Assembly (NCBI RefSeq): GCF_018069705.1
Contig: NZ_CP072943.1
Coordinates: forward strand, 1,477,260-1,541,259
From: Aminithiophilus ramosus
GTDB lineage: Bacteria > Synergistota > Synergistia > Synergistales > Aminithiophilaceae
Reading direction: 5' to 3'
DNA length: 64,000 nucleotides
Under the pieces are notes generated by a model, which had not been told where the DNA came from, made no database searches, and saw only the letters and a program-made list of their open reading frames with translations. The position numbers were made by a program, and so were the translations under genes. Below, piece after piece: positions 33,412 through 42,100 of this stretch (the stretch's first letter is position 1; each line of letters starts with the position of its first letter).

Positions 33412-35817
33412 CTAGTGTTCCTCCAGACGAGAGAGAATTTCCTCGGCGAGATCCTCGTCGACGAGGATCTCGCGGGGCTTCGATCCCTCCTGGGGACCGA
33501 CGATGCCCAGCGTCTCCATGGCGTCGACGAGACGGGCCGCCCGAGTGAACCCCACGCGGAGCTGCCGTTGAAGCCGGCTGGCCGAGGCAATGCCCGATTC
33601 CAGCACGGCGTTGACGGCCTGGCGGATCATCGGGTCTTCCAGCTGAGGATCGTCGACGAGTGACGAACTGTTGCTCTGATCGTCGATTTCGATGTGCTGC
33701 GGCTCGCCGAAGAGCTCGACGAGATAGGCGATGAGGGCCGATATTCTTCCCTCGTCGATCCAGGGCGATTGGATCCGCAGAGGCTTCGGATAGCGCGGGG
33801 AGAGAAAGAGCATATCCCCCCTGCCCAGCAACTTTTCGGCTCCGCCCACGTCCAGGATGGTTCGTGAGTCCGCCTGGGAGGGTAACGTAAAGGCGACGCG
33901 AGCCGGAATGTTGGCCTTGATGAGCCCGGTGATGACGTTGACGGAAGGACGCTGCGTCGCCACGATGAGGTGAATGCCTGTGGCACGAGCCATCTGAGCC
34001 AGACGGCAGATGTAGTCTTCCACCTCTTTTGGGGAGGTCATCATCAGATCGGCCAATTCGTCAACGACAATCACGATATGAGGAAAGCGGTCTTTAGGCA
34101 GTGCTTTCGCGTTATACCCAGCCAGGTTACGCACCCGGCTTCGGGCAAAAATCTCGTAACGCCGTTCCATCTCGCGCAGGGCCCAGGCCAGGGCGTGGAC
34201 GGCCTTTTTGGCGTCGACGATGGGGGGCGTCAGCGTATGGGGCAGTTTCTCGTAAAAGCTCATCTCGACTCGTTTGGGGTCGACGAGGAGAAGACGAAGC
34301 TCTTCCGGTCGTCGCTTGCTGCAGAGCCCCAGGATGCAGCTATTGACAAAAACACTTTTTCCGGAGCCCGTCGTTCCCGCCACAAGCATGTGTGGCAAAT
34401 CCTCCAGACCGATGACCAGAGGCGAACCGTCGACGCCCTGGCCGAGAGGCAAAGGGAGATCGGATTCCCCCTCCTCGAAGACGGGAGATTCGACGATGGA
34501 ACGCAGCGAGACGGAGACCCGTTTGGGATTGGGGATCTCGATGCCCACGTAGGGTTTCCCAGGGATCGGCGCCTCGACGCGGAGGCTGGGAACGGCCAGA
34601 GCCACGGCAAGGTCATTGTTCAGGCTCGCCACGCGGCTCACCTTGATGCCAGGAGCGAGCTGAATGCGGAACTGAACGACGGTGGGGCCGATGACCTTCT
34701 CGGCCATCTCGGCCTCGATGCCGAACTCGGCCAGAGTCTGAATGATTCTCTCTCCCTGTCTCCGGATCAAGTCTTGATCAATGGGGTCGGTGAAGGGCTC
34801 CTGAGGGCCGAAAAAATCGAGAGGAGGCGGAAACTCTCCATTGCCCCTGATGGGAGTCACCTCATCCGAAGCCGCTTCCTTTCTGAAGAGTTCCTGCAAA
34901 TGATCTTCCCCGTCGGGAATGTCTTCGGAAGGTCCTGCCGGCGGAGGAAAAGGCGAAAGCCTGGATGGCTTGACCGGCAGAGGGGACGAATCCGGGACAT
35001 TCCCTTCGACGGGAGGAGGGGATTCAATCTCTTCGAGATGGCTCTTCCTGCGGACGACGGCTGCCGAAAAAACCTCGGCGCCCTCTTCCTCCTCGGAAGA
35101 GTCCGATTCATCGGAAGGGCCCGAGAGATCACAGAGAGGAAGCTTCGGCAACGTCTCTGTCCCCTGATCTCCGAAGGCGGAAACGTCAGCTTCGGGAGCG
35201 GGCAGGTCCTTTTCGGGGAATCTCTTTTTCACGGCGATGCCGATTCGGCCGAGTCGTTCCAGGAGGGGCTTGATCTTCTGGGGAAAATGACGGATCGCCA
35301 GCAGGACCGAAGGGCGGAAGAGGATCAGCGAGAGAAGCGCCGCAAGAAGCCCGACGAGGACAGTTCCTAGCGGACCGATATTACGGTACAGGAAAAAAGC
35401 GAGCCCACTGCCCCACATCCCGGGGCCGAGCCATCGATACGTCGGCGTTCCCGTAAGTCCCCGGAGTCCCAGGGCGAGGGAAGCTCCGGCGAAAAGCGTC
35501 ACCGTGCCCAGAAATTCAAAGAAGGGGCGATCCATCTCCCGACGGAAAAGGCGCCCGAAGAGGAGGTAGCCGAAAAAGAAAAGAGGGATAAGGATGGAAC
35601 CGCCCAGCTTCAACAGGAGAAACCCGGACAGGGCATATCCCAAATCGCCCGTCCAGGGAGTCAGGAGACTGGCCAGAAGGTAGAGATCGACGGTCAGAAG
35701 GACCAATGTGACGAGATCGGACAGCACAGAAGAAACCCCTTCGCCTTTCTGGCGGCGGGGAGAGGCCTTTTTCTGCTCTGTTACCTGTTTTTTCGCTTTG
35801 AAAAAGAACATTGTCAC
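33412..35817 (-). CDS. ftsK: FtsK/SpoIIIE DNA translocase
   Basis: Membrane-anchored motor that moves chromosome termini through the septum. The product of about 801 residues has four hydrophobic segments in the first 170 residues, an acidic and proline-rich linker (about 200-340), and an alpha/beta motor with Walker A GTTGSGKSV and Walker B IVIVVDELADLMM. A C-terminal gamma winged helix (SRLQRQLRVGFTRAARLVDAME) would read polarity sequences. GTG at 35817 overlaps the tldD TGA (GTGA) and is nine bases from GGAGG; the ATG two codons later is an alternative. Confidence 0.94.
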   Translation of the reverse strand: MTMFFFKAKKQVTEQKKASPRRQKGEGVSSVLSDLVTLVLLTVDLYLLASLLTPWTGDLGYALSGFLLLKLGGSILIPLFFFGYLLFGRLFRREMDRPFFEFLGTVTLFAGASLALGLRGLTGTPTYRWLGPGMWGSGLAFFLYRNIGPLGTVLVGLLAALLSLILFRPSVLLAIRHFPQKIKPLLERLGRIGIAVKKRFPEKDLPAPEADVSAFGDQGTETLPKLPLCDLSGPSDESDSSEEEEGAEVFSAAVVRRKSHLEEIESPPPVEGNVPDSSPLPVKPSRLSPFPPPAGPSEDIPDGEDHLQELFRKEAASDEVTPIRGNGEFPPPLDFFGPQEPFTDPIDQDLIRRQGERIIQTLAEFGIEAEMAEKVIGPTVVQFRIQLAPGIKVSRVASLNNDLAVALAVPSLRVEAPIPGKPYVGIEIPNPKRVSVSLRSIVESPVFEEGESDLPLPLGQGVDGSPLVIGLEDLPHMLVAGTTGSGKSVFVNSCILGLCSKRRPEELRLLLVDPKRVEMSFYEKLPHTLTPPIVDAKKAVHALAWALREMERRYEIFARSRVRNLAGYNAKALPKDRFPHIVIVVDELADLMMTSPKEVEDYICRLAQMARATGIHLIVATQRPSVNVITGLIKANIPARVAFTLPSQADSRTILDVGGAEKLLGRGDMLFLSPRYPKPLRIQSPWIDEGRISALIAYLVELFGEPQHIEIDDQSNSSSLVDDPQLEDPMIRQAVNAVLESGIASASRLQRQLRVGFTRAARLVDAMETLGIVGPQEGSKPREILVDEDLAEEILSRLEEH

Positions 35818-37175
35818 GTGTCGCTGCCTCCGACGACGAGACCTCCGATAAGAAGAGAAGGCTGCCCGTCGGTGACGGGAACGCTCTGTCCCCCCTTTCC
35901 GCAAAAGCCAGGCTCGAAATGGAGATCCGATCCCACGGCCCGGATATCACGAAGGGCTTCGGGACCGTTGCCGGTGAGAAGAGCGCCTCGGACGGGCTTT
36001 GACACGTTGCCTTTTTCGATGAGGTAGCCTTCCGTCACCTGAAAGACGAAATTGCCCGTCGTTGGATCGACCTCGCCGCCTCCCATCTTGACGACGAGAA
36101 GTCCCTTTTTGACCGAATCGATGAGAGTGGCTGGATCGTCTCGGCCGGGAAGGATGAACGTATTGGACATGCGGGGCTGGGGCAGGGAACGGTAGGATTG
36201 GCGACGCCCGTTTCCCGTTCGGGGGAGACCTCCCCGCCGGGAAGTCTGGATGTCTGTCAAAAACCCCTTCAGAACGCCGCCCTCAATGAGCGTGGTCCTC
36301 TCCGTTCGAAAGCCTTCGTCGTCGTAGCCGTAACTGCCGTAATGGCCGACAAGGGTGGGATCGTCGACGAGCGTCACCAGAGGGCTGGCCACAATCTCCC
36401 CGAGGGAATTGCGGTAAACGGAAAAATCCTTCTGAATGATGTCGGCCTCCAAGCCGTGTCCGCAGGCTTCGTGAATCATTGTCCCTCCGGCCTGTCCGGA
36501 GAGAACGACGGGCATGGTGCCTGCCGGACAGGCAGAGGCCTCCAGCATCAGAAGGGCACGACGGAGAGCCGAAAGAAGGACCTCCTCGGGGCGCAGTTCC
36601 CGGAGAAAGGCGTCAGGTTCCGTCTGAGCGGCTTGGACTTCGTGTCCCGTCTGTAAACTTCCCTCTTTCTCGACGATAACGTGAACGGTGAAGTTCCCGT
36701 AGCTTCGTTCGTCTTCGGAGAGAGCTCCTGAAGGTCCGAAAACGAGGATTTTTTTTCGGGAAAGGCTCAGACGGAGAGAAACCTGCCGGACAAGGGGACT
36801 CTCTCGGCGAGCAAGTCCGTCCATCTGGCGCAGGAAGTCGGCGTTGGGCGGCGTGATGGGCGGAAGTGGGGGGAGAATCGCCTCACGAGAGAGACTTCTT
36901 GCGGGAAAAGCCCGTTCGGCTCTTTCCGCAACGGCTCCCATGGCTGAAAAAGCCGTCGCCTCATCGTTGCCGGAAAAATGGGCGAAAAGAGAATTTTCGC
37001 CTTGCAGAAGGCGGAAAGAAAGTCCCTCGGCAGCGGAGGAACTGATCTCCTCTAGGGCACCGTCGTCGAACTGGAGGCTATGGGAGACGGCACTTTGGAC
37101 GAAAAGATCGCCGTGATAGACATCGCCTTCGATGAGGCTGTCGAGAGCCTCCGAGAGGCGGGGGAAAAGTTCCAT
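35814..37175 (-). CDS. tldD: TldD-family metalloprotease
   Basis: TldD/TldE proteases degrade or mature small peptides. The product of about 453 residues has the zinc motif HEACGHGLE near residue 245 and the C-terminal TGNFVFQVTEGYLIEKG segment, with GGxVVGGSDT at the end. The open frame extends upstream into yqeH, but ATG at 37175 has AGGAGG eight bases before it and gives the family start. No TldE/PmbA partner gene is adjacent. It is translationally linked to ftsK by a four-base overlap. Confidence 0.9.
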   Translation of the reverse strand: MELFPRLSEALDSLIEGDVYHGDLFVQSAVSHSLQFDDGALEEISSSAAEGLSFRLLQGENSLFAHFSGNDEATAFSAMGAVAERAERAFPARSLSREAILPPLPPITPPNADFLRQMDGLARRESPLVRQVSLRLSLSRKKILVFGPSGALSEDERSYGNFTVHVIVEKEGSLQTGHEVQAAQTEPDAFLRELRPEEVLLSALRRALLMLEASACPAGTMPVVLSGQAGGTMIHEACGHGLEADIIQKDFSVYRNSLGEIVASPLVTLVDDPTLVGHYGSYGYDDEGFRTERTTLIEGGVLKGFLTDIQTSRRGGLPRTGNGRRQSYRSLPQPRMSNTFILPGRDDPATLIDSVKKGLLVVKMGGGEVDPTTGNFVFQVTEGYLIEKGNVSKPVRGALLTGNGPEALRDIRAVGSDLHFEPGFCGKGGQSVPVTDGQPSLLIGGLVVGGSDT

Positions 37176-37200
37176 GGCAAAAACCTCCTGGACAAGGGAT

Positions 37201-38340
37201 CTATCTTCTGCGCTGATTCCTCGGGGGAAAGGGAGCGACGAACCAGGGACGGATTTCGGGGGCGAAGCCCTCGGGGAGGAAAAGGGAGAACGTCGCCTCC
37301 CCTTGATAGCAGGCCAGCCATCCGCAGCCGGGCAGGATGAGGTCCTCTCCTCGGCGAAGCGCCACATGATGTTCCACCAGGGGGTAGGAGCCCCTTAAAG
37401 TGTCCAGGCAGGAAGGACAGGGGACGGAGAGAAGAGCGCCGGCATGGCGTTCCAGAAGCTCCTCTTCCCGACCGGCCTTGGTGCGATGGAGAGGAATTTC
37501 GGAAGAGGCGAAAGCCGTCACCTTCACCCATTCCCTATCGGCGCAATCGACGATGCGGCCATAGGCAAGACCTCCGAACATGAGCGACTGATCTCGATGG
37601 AGGATAAAGGTCTTGCGGCTCAGCTTGTGGCGGGAGACGAGCTGAGAGAGGCAGGAGGGGCAGAGCCTGGGGATCCAGAAATTGCCCAGGCGAAGACCGG
37701 GAGAGTCGATCAGAAGCCCCTCCTGGCCGACGGGGACATCGACGCAGCCCAAAGTCGTTCCCGGAAGGGGCGACAGGGCCAACTCCTTGCCCCTGCGGCT
37801 GATGCCCCGTATGAACGTGCTCTTGCCGGCGTTGGCAACGCCCAGGACGAGAAGGCGGTAAGAGCGTCCGAACAGCTGTGGCAGACGGGATCGCAAATCG
37901 AAAAGGGCCTTGCTGTCCAGAAGGGAGAGGGCCATCGAGCGCTCCCGGGGGAGGTCCCATTGTCGCGAGATCCAGGAAACGAGTTCTTTCCTATCCATCC
38001 AGCGATCGAAAAGATCGGCCTTGGTCACGACGGCGATGAAAGGCAGGTGGAGGGCCTTGGCCACATCGAGGGCACGACGGGAAAACTCCATCGCCGTCGG
38101 GTCGACGAGAAGGACGATGCCGGAAGCCCGAAGAGAGGCGGGACGAAGCTGAGCGATGACCGTCTCGTCGTTGAGAGGGGCCTTGGTGACTTGGCCGTAG
38201 TGGACGAGACGGAAACAACGCCGACAGACAGCTCCCGCCTTTTGTTCGGCCGACGAAGGCAGAAAGCCGGGCATGTCGGGATCATCGCTCTGAAAAGGCG
38301 AACCACAGGCGGGACAGGTGCCCTGCTTCAAATCGGTCAA
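37201..38340 (-). CDS. yqeH: YqeH-type circularly permuted GTPase
   Basis: YqeH acts in 30S subunit assembly. The 379-residue protein begins with a zinc finger (CPACG and CRRC), then has the permuted order typical of the group: G4 VTKADL comes before G1 GVANAGKST and G3 DSPGLRLG. Two more CPSC-type pairs occur in the C-terminal half (LCPSC and PCPSC). TTG at 38340 is the start, nine bases after GGAGGAGG. It sits between mltG and tldD rather than near nadD and rsfS as in Bacillus. Confidence 0.88.
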   Translation of the reverse strand: MTDLKQGTCPACGSPFQSDDPDMPGFLPSSAEQKAGAVCRRCFRLVHYGQVTKAPLNDETVIAQLRPASLRASGIVLLVDPTAMEFSRRALDVAKALHLPFIAVVTKADLFDRWMDRKELVSWISRQWDLPRERSMALSLLDSKALFDLRSRLPQLFGRSYRLLVLGVANAGKSTFIRGISRRGKELALSPLPGTTLGCVDVPVGQEGLLIDSPGLRLGNFWIPRLCPSCLSQLVSRHKLSRKTFILHRDQSLMFGGLAYGRIVDCADREWVKVTAFASSEIPLHRTKAGREEELLERHAGALLSVPCPSCLDTLRGSYPLVEHHVALRRGEDLILPGCGWLACYQGEATFSLFLPEGFAPEIRPWFVAPFPPRNQRRR

Positions 38341-38374
38341 AAAGAGAATCCTCCTCCGTCATAAACGAGATCGT

Positions 38375-39337
38375 TTATTTTTTCTGCGCTTGGAGATGTT
38401 CTTTGTAGGTCCTGGTGAAGATATGGCTGCCGTCGCCTTTGGCGACGAAAAACAGAAAATCGGACTCTGCGGGCTCAAGGGCCGCCCTCCAGGAGACGAG
38501 GCCGGGAAGGCAGATGGGGTGGGGCGGCAGGCCGGAATGAAGATAGGTATTGAAAGGAGAGTCGATTTTCAGGTCCTCGTGGCTGAGGCGAGCGAGGCGA
38601 CGTCCCCGTTCCTTCCAGGCATAGACGACGGTTGCGCAGGACTGAAGGGCCATCTTCCGGTCAAGGCGATTCAGGAAAACAGAGGCGGCAAGAGAGCGCT
38701 CCGAATCAAGGCGGACCTCTTTTTCGACGATAGAAGCCAGAATCCCACGCCCCAGAACCTCCTGAGCCGAAAGCTCTCGGCCACCGAGCTTTTGCAGCCA
38801 CAGTCTCGAGGCTTGACGAACGACCTGCTCGGCCTCGTCGAACCCGGGGACGACGTAATAGGTCTCGGGCAGCAGGAAAAGTATCCGGTCCTCAATGATT
38901 TCGGGTAGAAGTCCCTGCAGTTCCTGGGGAAAAAGAGCCTTCTTTTCGAGAGCCTCGCGATAAGGCCCCCACTCGTCTCCATCGGTTCCCGGAATCAACG
39001 TGACCCTGCGCAATTCCGGTTCCTCCGAACGGATCTGGCGCGCCACTTCCCAGGGGGAACCCCGTCGGATACGATAAAGTCCCGGTCTCAGGTTGCGATC
39101 AATGCCGAACTTGGTCATCCACCGGGCCAAAGCTCGTCCATCGTCGACGAACCCTTGGTGTTGCAACTCCACGGCGGCTTCGTAAGCCGTCACGCCCGAA
39201 GGAATCCGAGCCTCCTCAAGGGTGCCGTAACCGAGGGGAATCGAATTGACGAGTCGCGGGATTGCCGTTGTCAGCAGGAGGAGATAGAACCCCAGAGCAA
39301 AAAGAAAGGAAAAAAACGCAAAGGCCCTCTTCGCCAT
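38375..39337 (-). CDS. mltG: MltG, endolytic murein transglycosylase
   Basis: MltG (YceG) cleaves nascent glycan strands at the outer face of the cytoplasmic membrane. The product of about 320 residues has one N-terminal transmembrane helix (about residues 4-24), a LysM-like part, and a catalytic domain with the essential Glu in ASIVEKEV, then SPFNTYLHSGLPPHPICLPG and the C-terminal HIFTRTYKEH. ATG at 39337 is preferred: GGAGG lies seven bases upstream, and the extra upstream codons overlap a TATAAT. It opens the mltG-yqeH-tldD-ftsK-thiN operon. Confidence 0.92.
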   Translation of the reverse strand: MAKRAFAFFSFLFALGFYLLLLTTAIPRLVNSIPLGYGTLEEARIPSGVTAYEAAVELQHQGFVDDGRALARWMTKFGIDRNLRPGLYRIRRGSPWEVARQIRSEEPELRRVTLIPGTDGDEWGPYREALEKKALFPQELQGLLPEIIEDRILFLLPETYYVVPGFDEAEQVVRQASRLWLQKLGGRELSAQEVLGRGILASIVEKEVRLDSERSLAASVFLNRLDRKMALQSCATVVYAWKERGRRLARLSHEDLKIDSPFNTYLHSGLPPHPICLPGLVSWRAALEPAESDFLFFVAKGDGSHIFTRTYKEHLQAQKK

Positions 39338-39394
39338 GACCCATCCTCCGCCAGTGAAATCTGCAAAGCAACAATGCCCCTCAAAGCCAAACTC

Positions 39395-39400
39395 ATTATA
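39395..39400 (-). promoter_or_regulatory. Probable -10 element of the mltG operon promoter
   Basis: A perfect TATAAT on the minus strand, 57 bases before the mltG ATG. No clear -35 is found at 16-18 bases (candidates such as TGGCGT are poor), so strength is uncertain. Confidence 0.47.
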
Positions 39401-39454
39401 GAGGCAAAGCGTGGCCAACGCCAGAAGGATTTGTCTGGCAGCCGAAGACGAAGG

Positions 39455-39485
39455 AAAAAAGGCAGGGAGGCTTCGCCTCCCTGCC
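39455..39485 (-). terminator. Intrinsic terminator after hutH
   Basis: On the minus strand an 11-bp perfect stem GGCAGGGAGGC/GCCTCCCTGCC (39485-39475 with 39471-39461) and a GAA loop, followed by TTTTTT. It lies 34 bases after the hutH stop. Confidence 0.9.
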
Positions 39486-39519
39486 GACGATGCTCGGAAA
39501 AAGGATCGAGAGAGGGCTC

Positions 39520-41052
39520 TCAGGCCAATTCGCCGATGGCCTCCTCGACGTCGCGGAGAACCGTTCCGTCGTTGACCAACTCCAGAGCCTGGCCAATGAG
39601 AGGATAAAGAAAAGCGTCTTCCTTCAGGAAGGGGATCACGCGGCGAATACTTTCGTGGGCCGCCGACGTTCCCCGACCCGGCTTGAGAGGGCGGGAGAAG
39701 TCGATGCCCTGTGCGGCTGCCATGAGTTCGATGGCAAGAGCTTTTTTTGCGTTCTCCAGAATGGTCTGTCCCTTCTTCGAGGCGTGGAAACCCATGGAGA
39801 CGTGATCTTCCTGGTTCGCCGACGTCGGAATGGAGTCGACGGAGGCAGGGTGGGCCAGCACTTTGTTCTCGGAGACGACGGCGGCGGCAACGTATTGGGG
39901 GATCATGAACCCGCTGTTGACCCCGCTGTTTTCGATGAGGAAGGGAGGCAGACCGGAAAGTTTATGATCGACGAGGCGAGCCGTCCGCCGCTCGGAGATG
40001 CTGGCGATCTCGGCCATGGCGATGCCGAAGAAGTCCATGGCCAAGGCGATCGGCTGGCCGTGGAAATTCCCGCCGCTGATGACTTCCTCGTCGGAGGGGA
40101 AAATGATGGGGTTGTCGGTGACGGAGTTGATCTCGATCTCCAATTTCTGTTCCACGTAGTCGATGGCGTCGCGGCTGGCTCCGTGGACCTGAGGCATGCA
40201 GCGAAGCGAATAGGCGTCCTGGACCCGGTCTTTGCGGTACGTTTCGACGATGCGACTGGCCTCAATGAGACGACGAATGTTGGCGGCCACATCCCTCTGG
40301 CCTCTGTGAGGGCGCAAATCGTGTGTCCTGGCGTCGAAGGCGTAGGGAACGGCGTGTAGCGCCTCGACGGAGAGAGCGCCGGCGATATCGGCCAGTTTCA
40401 ACGTTTCGCGCGCATCGTGAAGGGCCAAGAGGGCGACGCCCGTCAAGGCCGCCGTTCCGTTGTTCAAAGCCAGCCCTTCTTTGGGGCCAAGACGAATGGG
40501 CTCCAGACCGACCTCTTTCATGGCGGCGAGGGCTTCCATGCGCCTTCCCCTGTAAAAAACGTCGCCGAAGCCGAGAAGGGCCACAGCCAAGTGCGAAAGG
40601 GGGCAGAGGTCGCCGCTGGCCCCTACGGAACCCTGATCGGGAATGACAGGATGTATGCCTAGGTTAATGAAATTGACGAGCTGTGTCAAAGCCGGCAAAC
40701 CAATTCCGGAAAAGCCCCGGATGAGAGTGTTGATCCGAAGAAGCATGATCGCCCTCACCGTCTCCTCGGGCAAAGGCGACCCCACTCCGCATGCGTGGCT
40801 CTTGAGGAGGTTCTCCTGAAGTTGCCGACTCTGATCGGGAGAGATGGTGACGGAGGCCAAATCGCCGAATCCCGTCGTGATGCCATAGATGACCCTTCCC
40901 GAGTCGACCCAGCGCCGGACCATCGATGATCCCCGTTCCACAAAACTCACGGCGGCAGGATCGAGAGAAACCTGATAGCCTCCGCGCGCCACGTTTACCA
41001 CGTCCTGGACCGTAAGAGAATGACCGTTCAGTTTGAGAATGGACTGTTCCAC
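39520..41052 (-). CDS. hutH: Histidine ammonia-lyase
   Basis: Converts histidine to urocanate and ammonia. The product of about 510 residues has the Ala-Ser-Gly triad that forms the MIO cofactor in GSVGASGDLCPLSH near residue 147, YGITTGFG near residue 55, and the C-terminal HASKKGQTILEN region. GTG at 41052 follows GGAGG by seven bases and gives normal length. No other hut gene is in the window. In an amino-acid fermenter it would begin histidine breakdown. A TTGATG at the end of amrS could be part of its promoter, but no good -10 follows. Confidence 0.95.
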   Translation of the reverse strand: MEQSILKLNGHSLTVQDVVNVARGGYQVSLDPAAVSFVERGSSMVRRWVDSGRVIYGITTGFGDLASVTISPDQSRQLQENLLKSHACGVGSPLPEETVRAIMLLRINTLIRGFSGIGLPALTQLVNFINLGIHPVIPDQGSVGASGDLCPLSHLAVALLGFGDVFYRGRRMEALAAMKEVGLEPIRLGPKEGLALNNGTAALTGVALLALHDARETLKLADIAGALSVEALHAVPYAFDARTHDLRPHRGQRDVAANIRRLIEASRIVETYRKDRVQDAYSLRCMPQVHGASRDAIDYVEQKLEIEINSVTDNPIIFPSDEEVISGGNFHGQPIALAMDFFGIAMAEIASISERRTARLVDHKLSGLPPFLIENSGVNSGFMIPQYVAAAVVSENKVLAHPASVDSIPTSANQEDHVSMGFHASKKGQTILENAKKALAIELMAAAQGIDFSRPLKPGRGTSAAHESIRRVIPFLKEDAFLYPLIGQALELVNDGTVLRDVEEAIGELA

Positions 41053-41092
41053 GACCAGACCTCCTGGAATAGATAATTTGGAGCCGATGCCA

Positions 41093-42100
41093 TCAACGAA
41101 GGCGAATGTCAGAGGGAGTGCCGCAGTGAAGGCACTTTCCCGATGCATCTAATTCCATAGCTACAACATCATACTCTCTTCGAACGACGATGTCATGTCC
41201 ACAGTGAAGACAGATCGTCCTGCTTTCGCCAGGAAGGTTTCCCAAATAGACCCTTCGGAGCGATTCTGCAGCGATGGCGCCCAGATTTCGGAGCCTTTCC
41301 GGGGATGTCGGCGGCTCCCTCCAGAGGTGGCGCGGAAAGTATCGGGAAAGATGAAGGGGAATGGAGTCATCGAGGGAGGCCAACCAATGAACGAGTTTGC
41401 GGAAAGCGGCTTCATCGTCGGTCAGTCCTGGAACGACGAGATGGGTCACTTCGACATGAATGTTGTTTTCCCGAAGGGCCTCGACGAAACGTAGCGTACT
41501 CCTCAGTTCTCCTCCCAGCCGCCCGTAAACCTCCTCGGAGAAGGCCTTGACGTCGACGTTGGCGGCATTGACATGAGGTATGAGCAGATCTCTGGGGCCG
41601 GGAAGGATCTGGCCGTTCGTCACCAGAACAGTCGCCACCTGTTGTGCCCTCATTTCCCGGCAGGCTTCGAGGACGAACTCGTACCAGATGAGCGGTTCGT
41701 TATAGGTGAAGGCCACGGCATCGAGGTTGCGGCGACGGAGCTCATCGGCGATAGACTTGACGGCAAAGGGCTCGCCCGGAGGAAGGCCCGACCATTGGGA
41801 GAGGGCGTGATTCTGACAGAAAGGACAGGCAAGATTGCATCCCCCCGTGCCAAGGGAGAGAATCCTCGTTCCCGGCCTCCAGTGGTAGAGAGGCTTTTTC
41901 TCGACGGCGTCGACGGCCATGGCCAGGAGAACTTCGTCATTGAGGGAAACCAGACCGCCTCCGGTCTTGTGAAGGCGGACGCCGCAAAACCCCCTCTCTT
42001 CTTCTTCGAGGAGGCAGAGATGAGGACAGAGCAGGCAGCGGACAGCCCTTCCCTCTCGGCGCCACCAAAGGGCGGGTCTGGGAGAGAGGAGGCCGCTCAT
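41093..42100 (-). CDS. amrS: AmrS, radical SAM enzyme of the AmmeMemoRadiSam system
   Basis: The 335-residue protein has the radical-SAM cluster CNLACPFC near residue 88, the family's N-terminal Cys-rich stretch (CLLCPHLC and GFCGVR) and two CxxC pairs near the C-terminus (LHCGHD, CLHCG). It belongs to the AmrS group, genes for which lie beside AMMECR1- and MEMO-like proteins, as here. I know of no established reaction for it from sequence alone. Its ATG overlaps the upstream gene's stop (ATGA). The next gene is hutH, 41 bases away. Confidence 0.9.
   Translation of the reverse strand: MSGLLSPRPALWWRREGRAVRCLLCPHLCLLEEEERGFCGVRLHKTGGGLVSLNDEVLLAMAVDAVEKKPLYHWRPGTRILSLGTGGCNLACPFCQNHALSQWSGLPPGEPFAVKSIADELRRRNLDAVAFTYNEPLIWYEFVLEACREMRAQQVATVLVTNGQILPGPRDLLIPHVNAANVDVKAFSEEVYGRLGGELRSTLRFVEALRENNIHVEVTHLVVPGLTDDEAAFRKLVHWLASLDDSIPLHLSRYFPRHLWREPPTSPERLRNLGAIAAESLRRVYLGNLPGESRTICLHCGHDIVVRREYDVVAMELDASGKCLHCGTPSDIRLR

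Noticed and set aside
33970-35370. Long + strand open frame (466 codons)
   Set aside because: Antisense to ftsK, low-complexity composition and no ribosome site.
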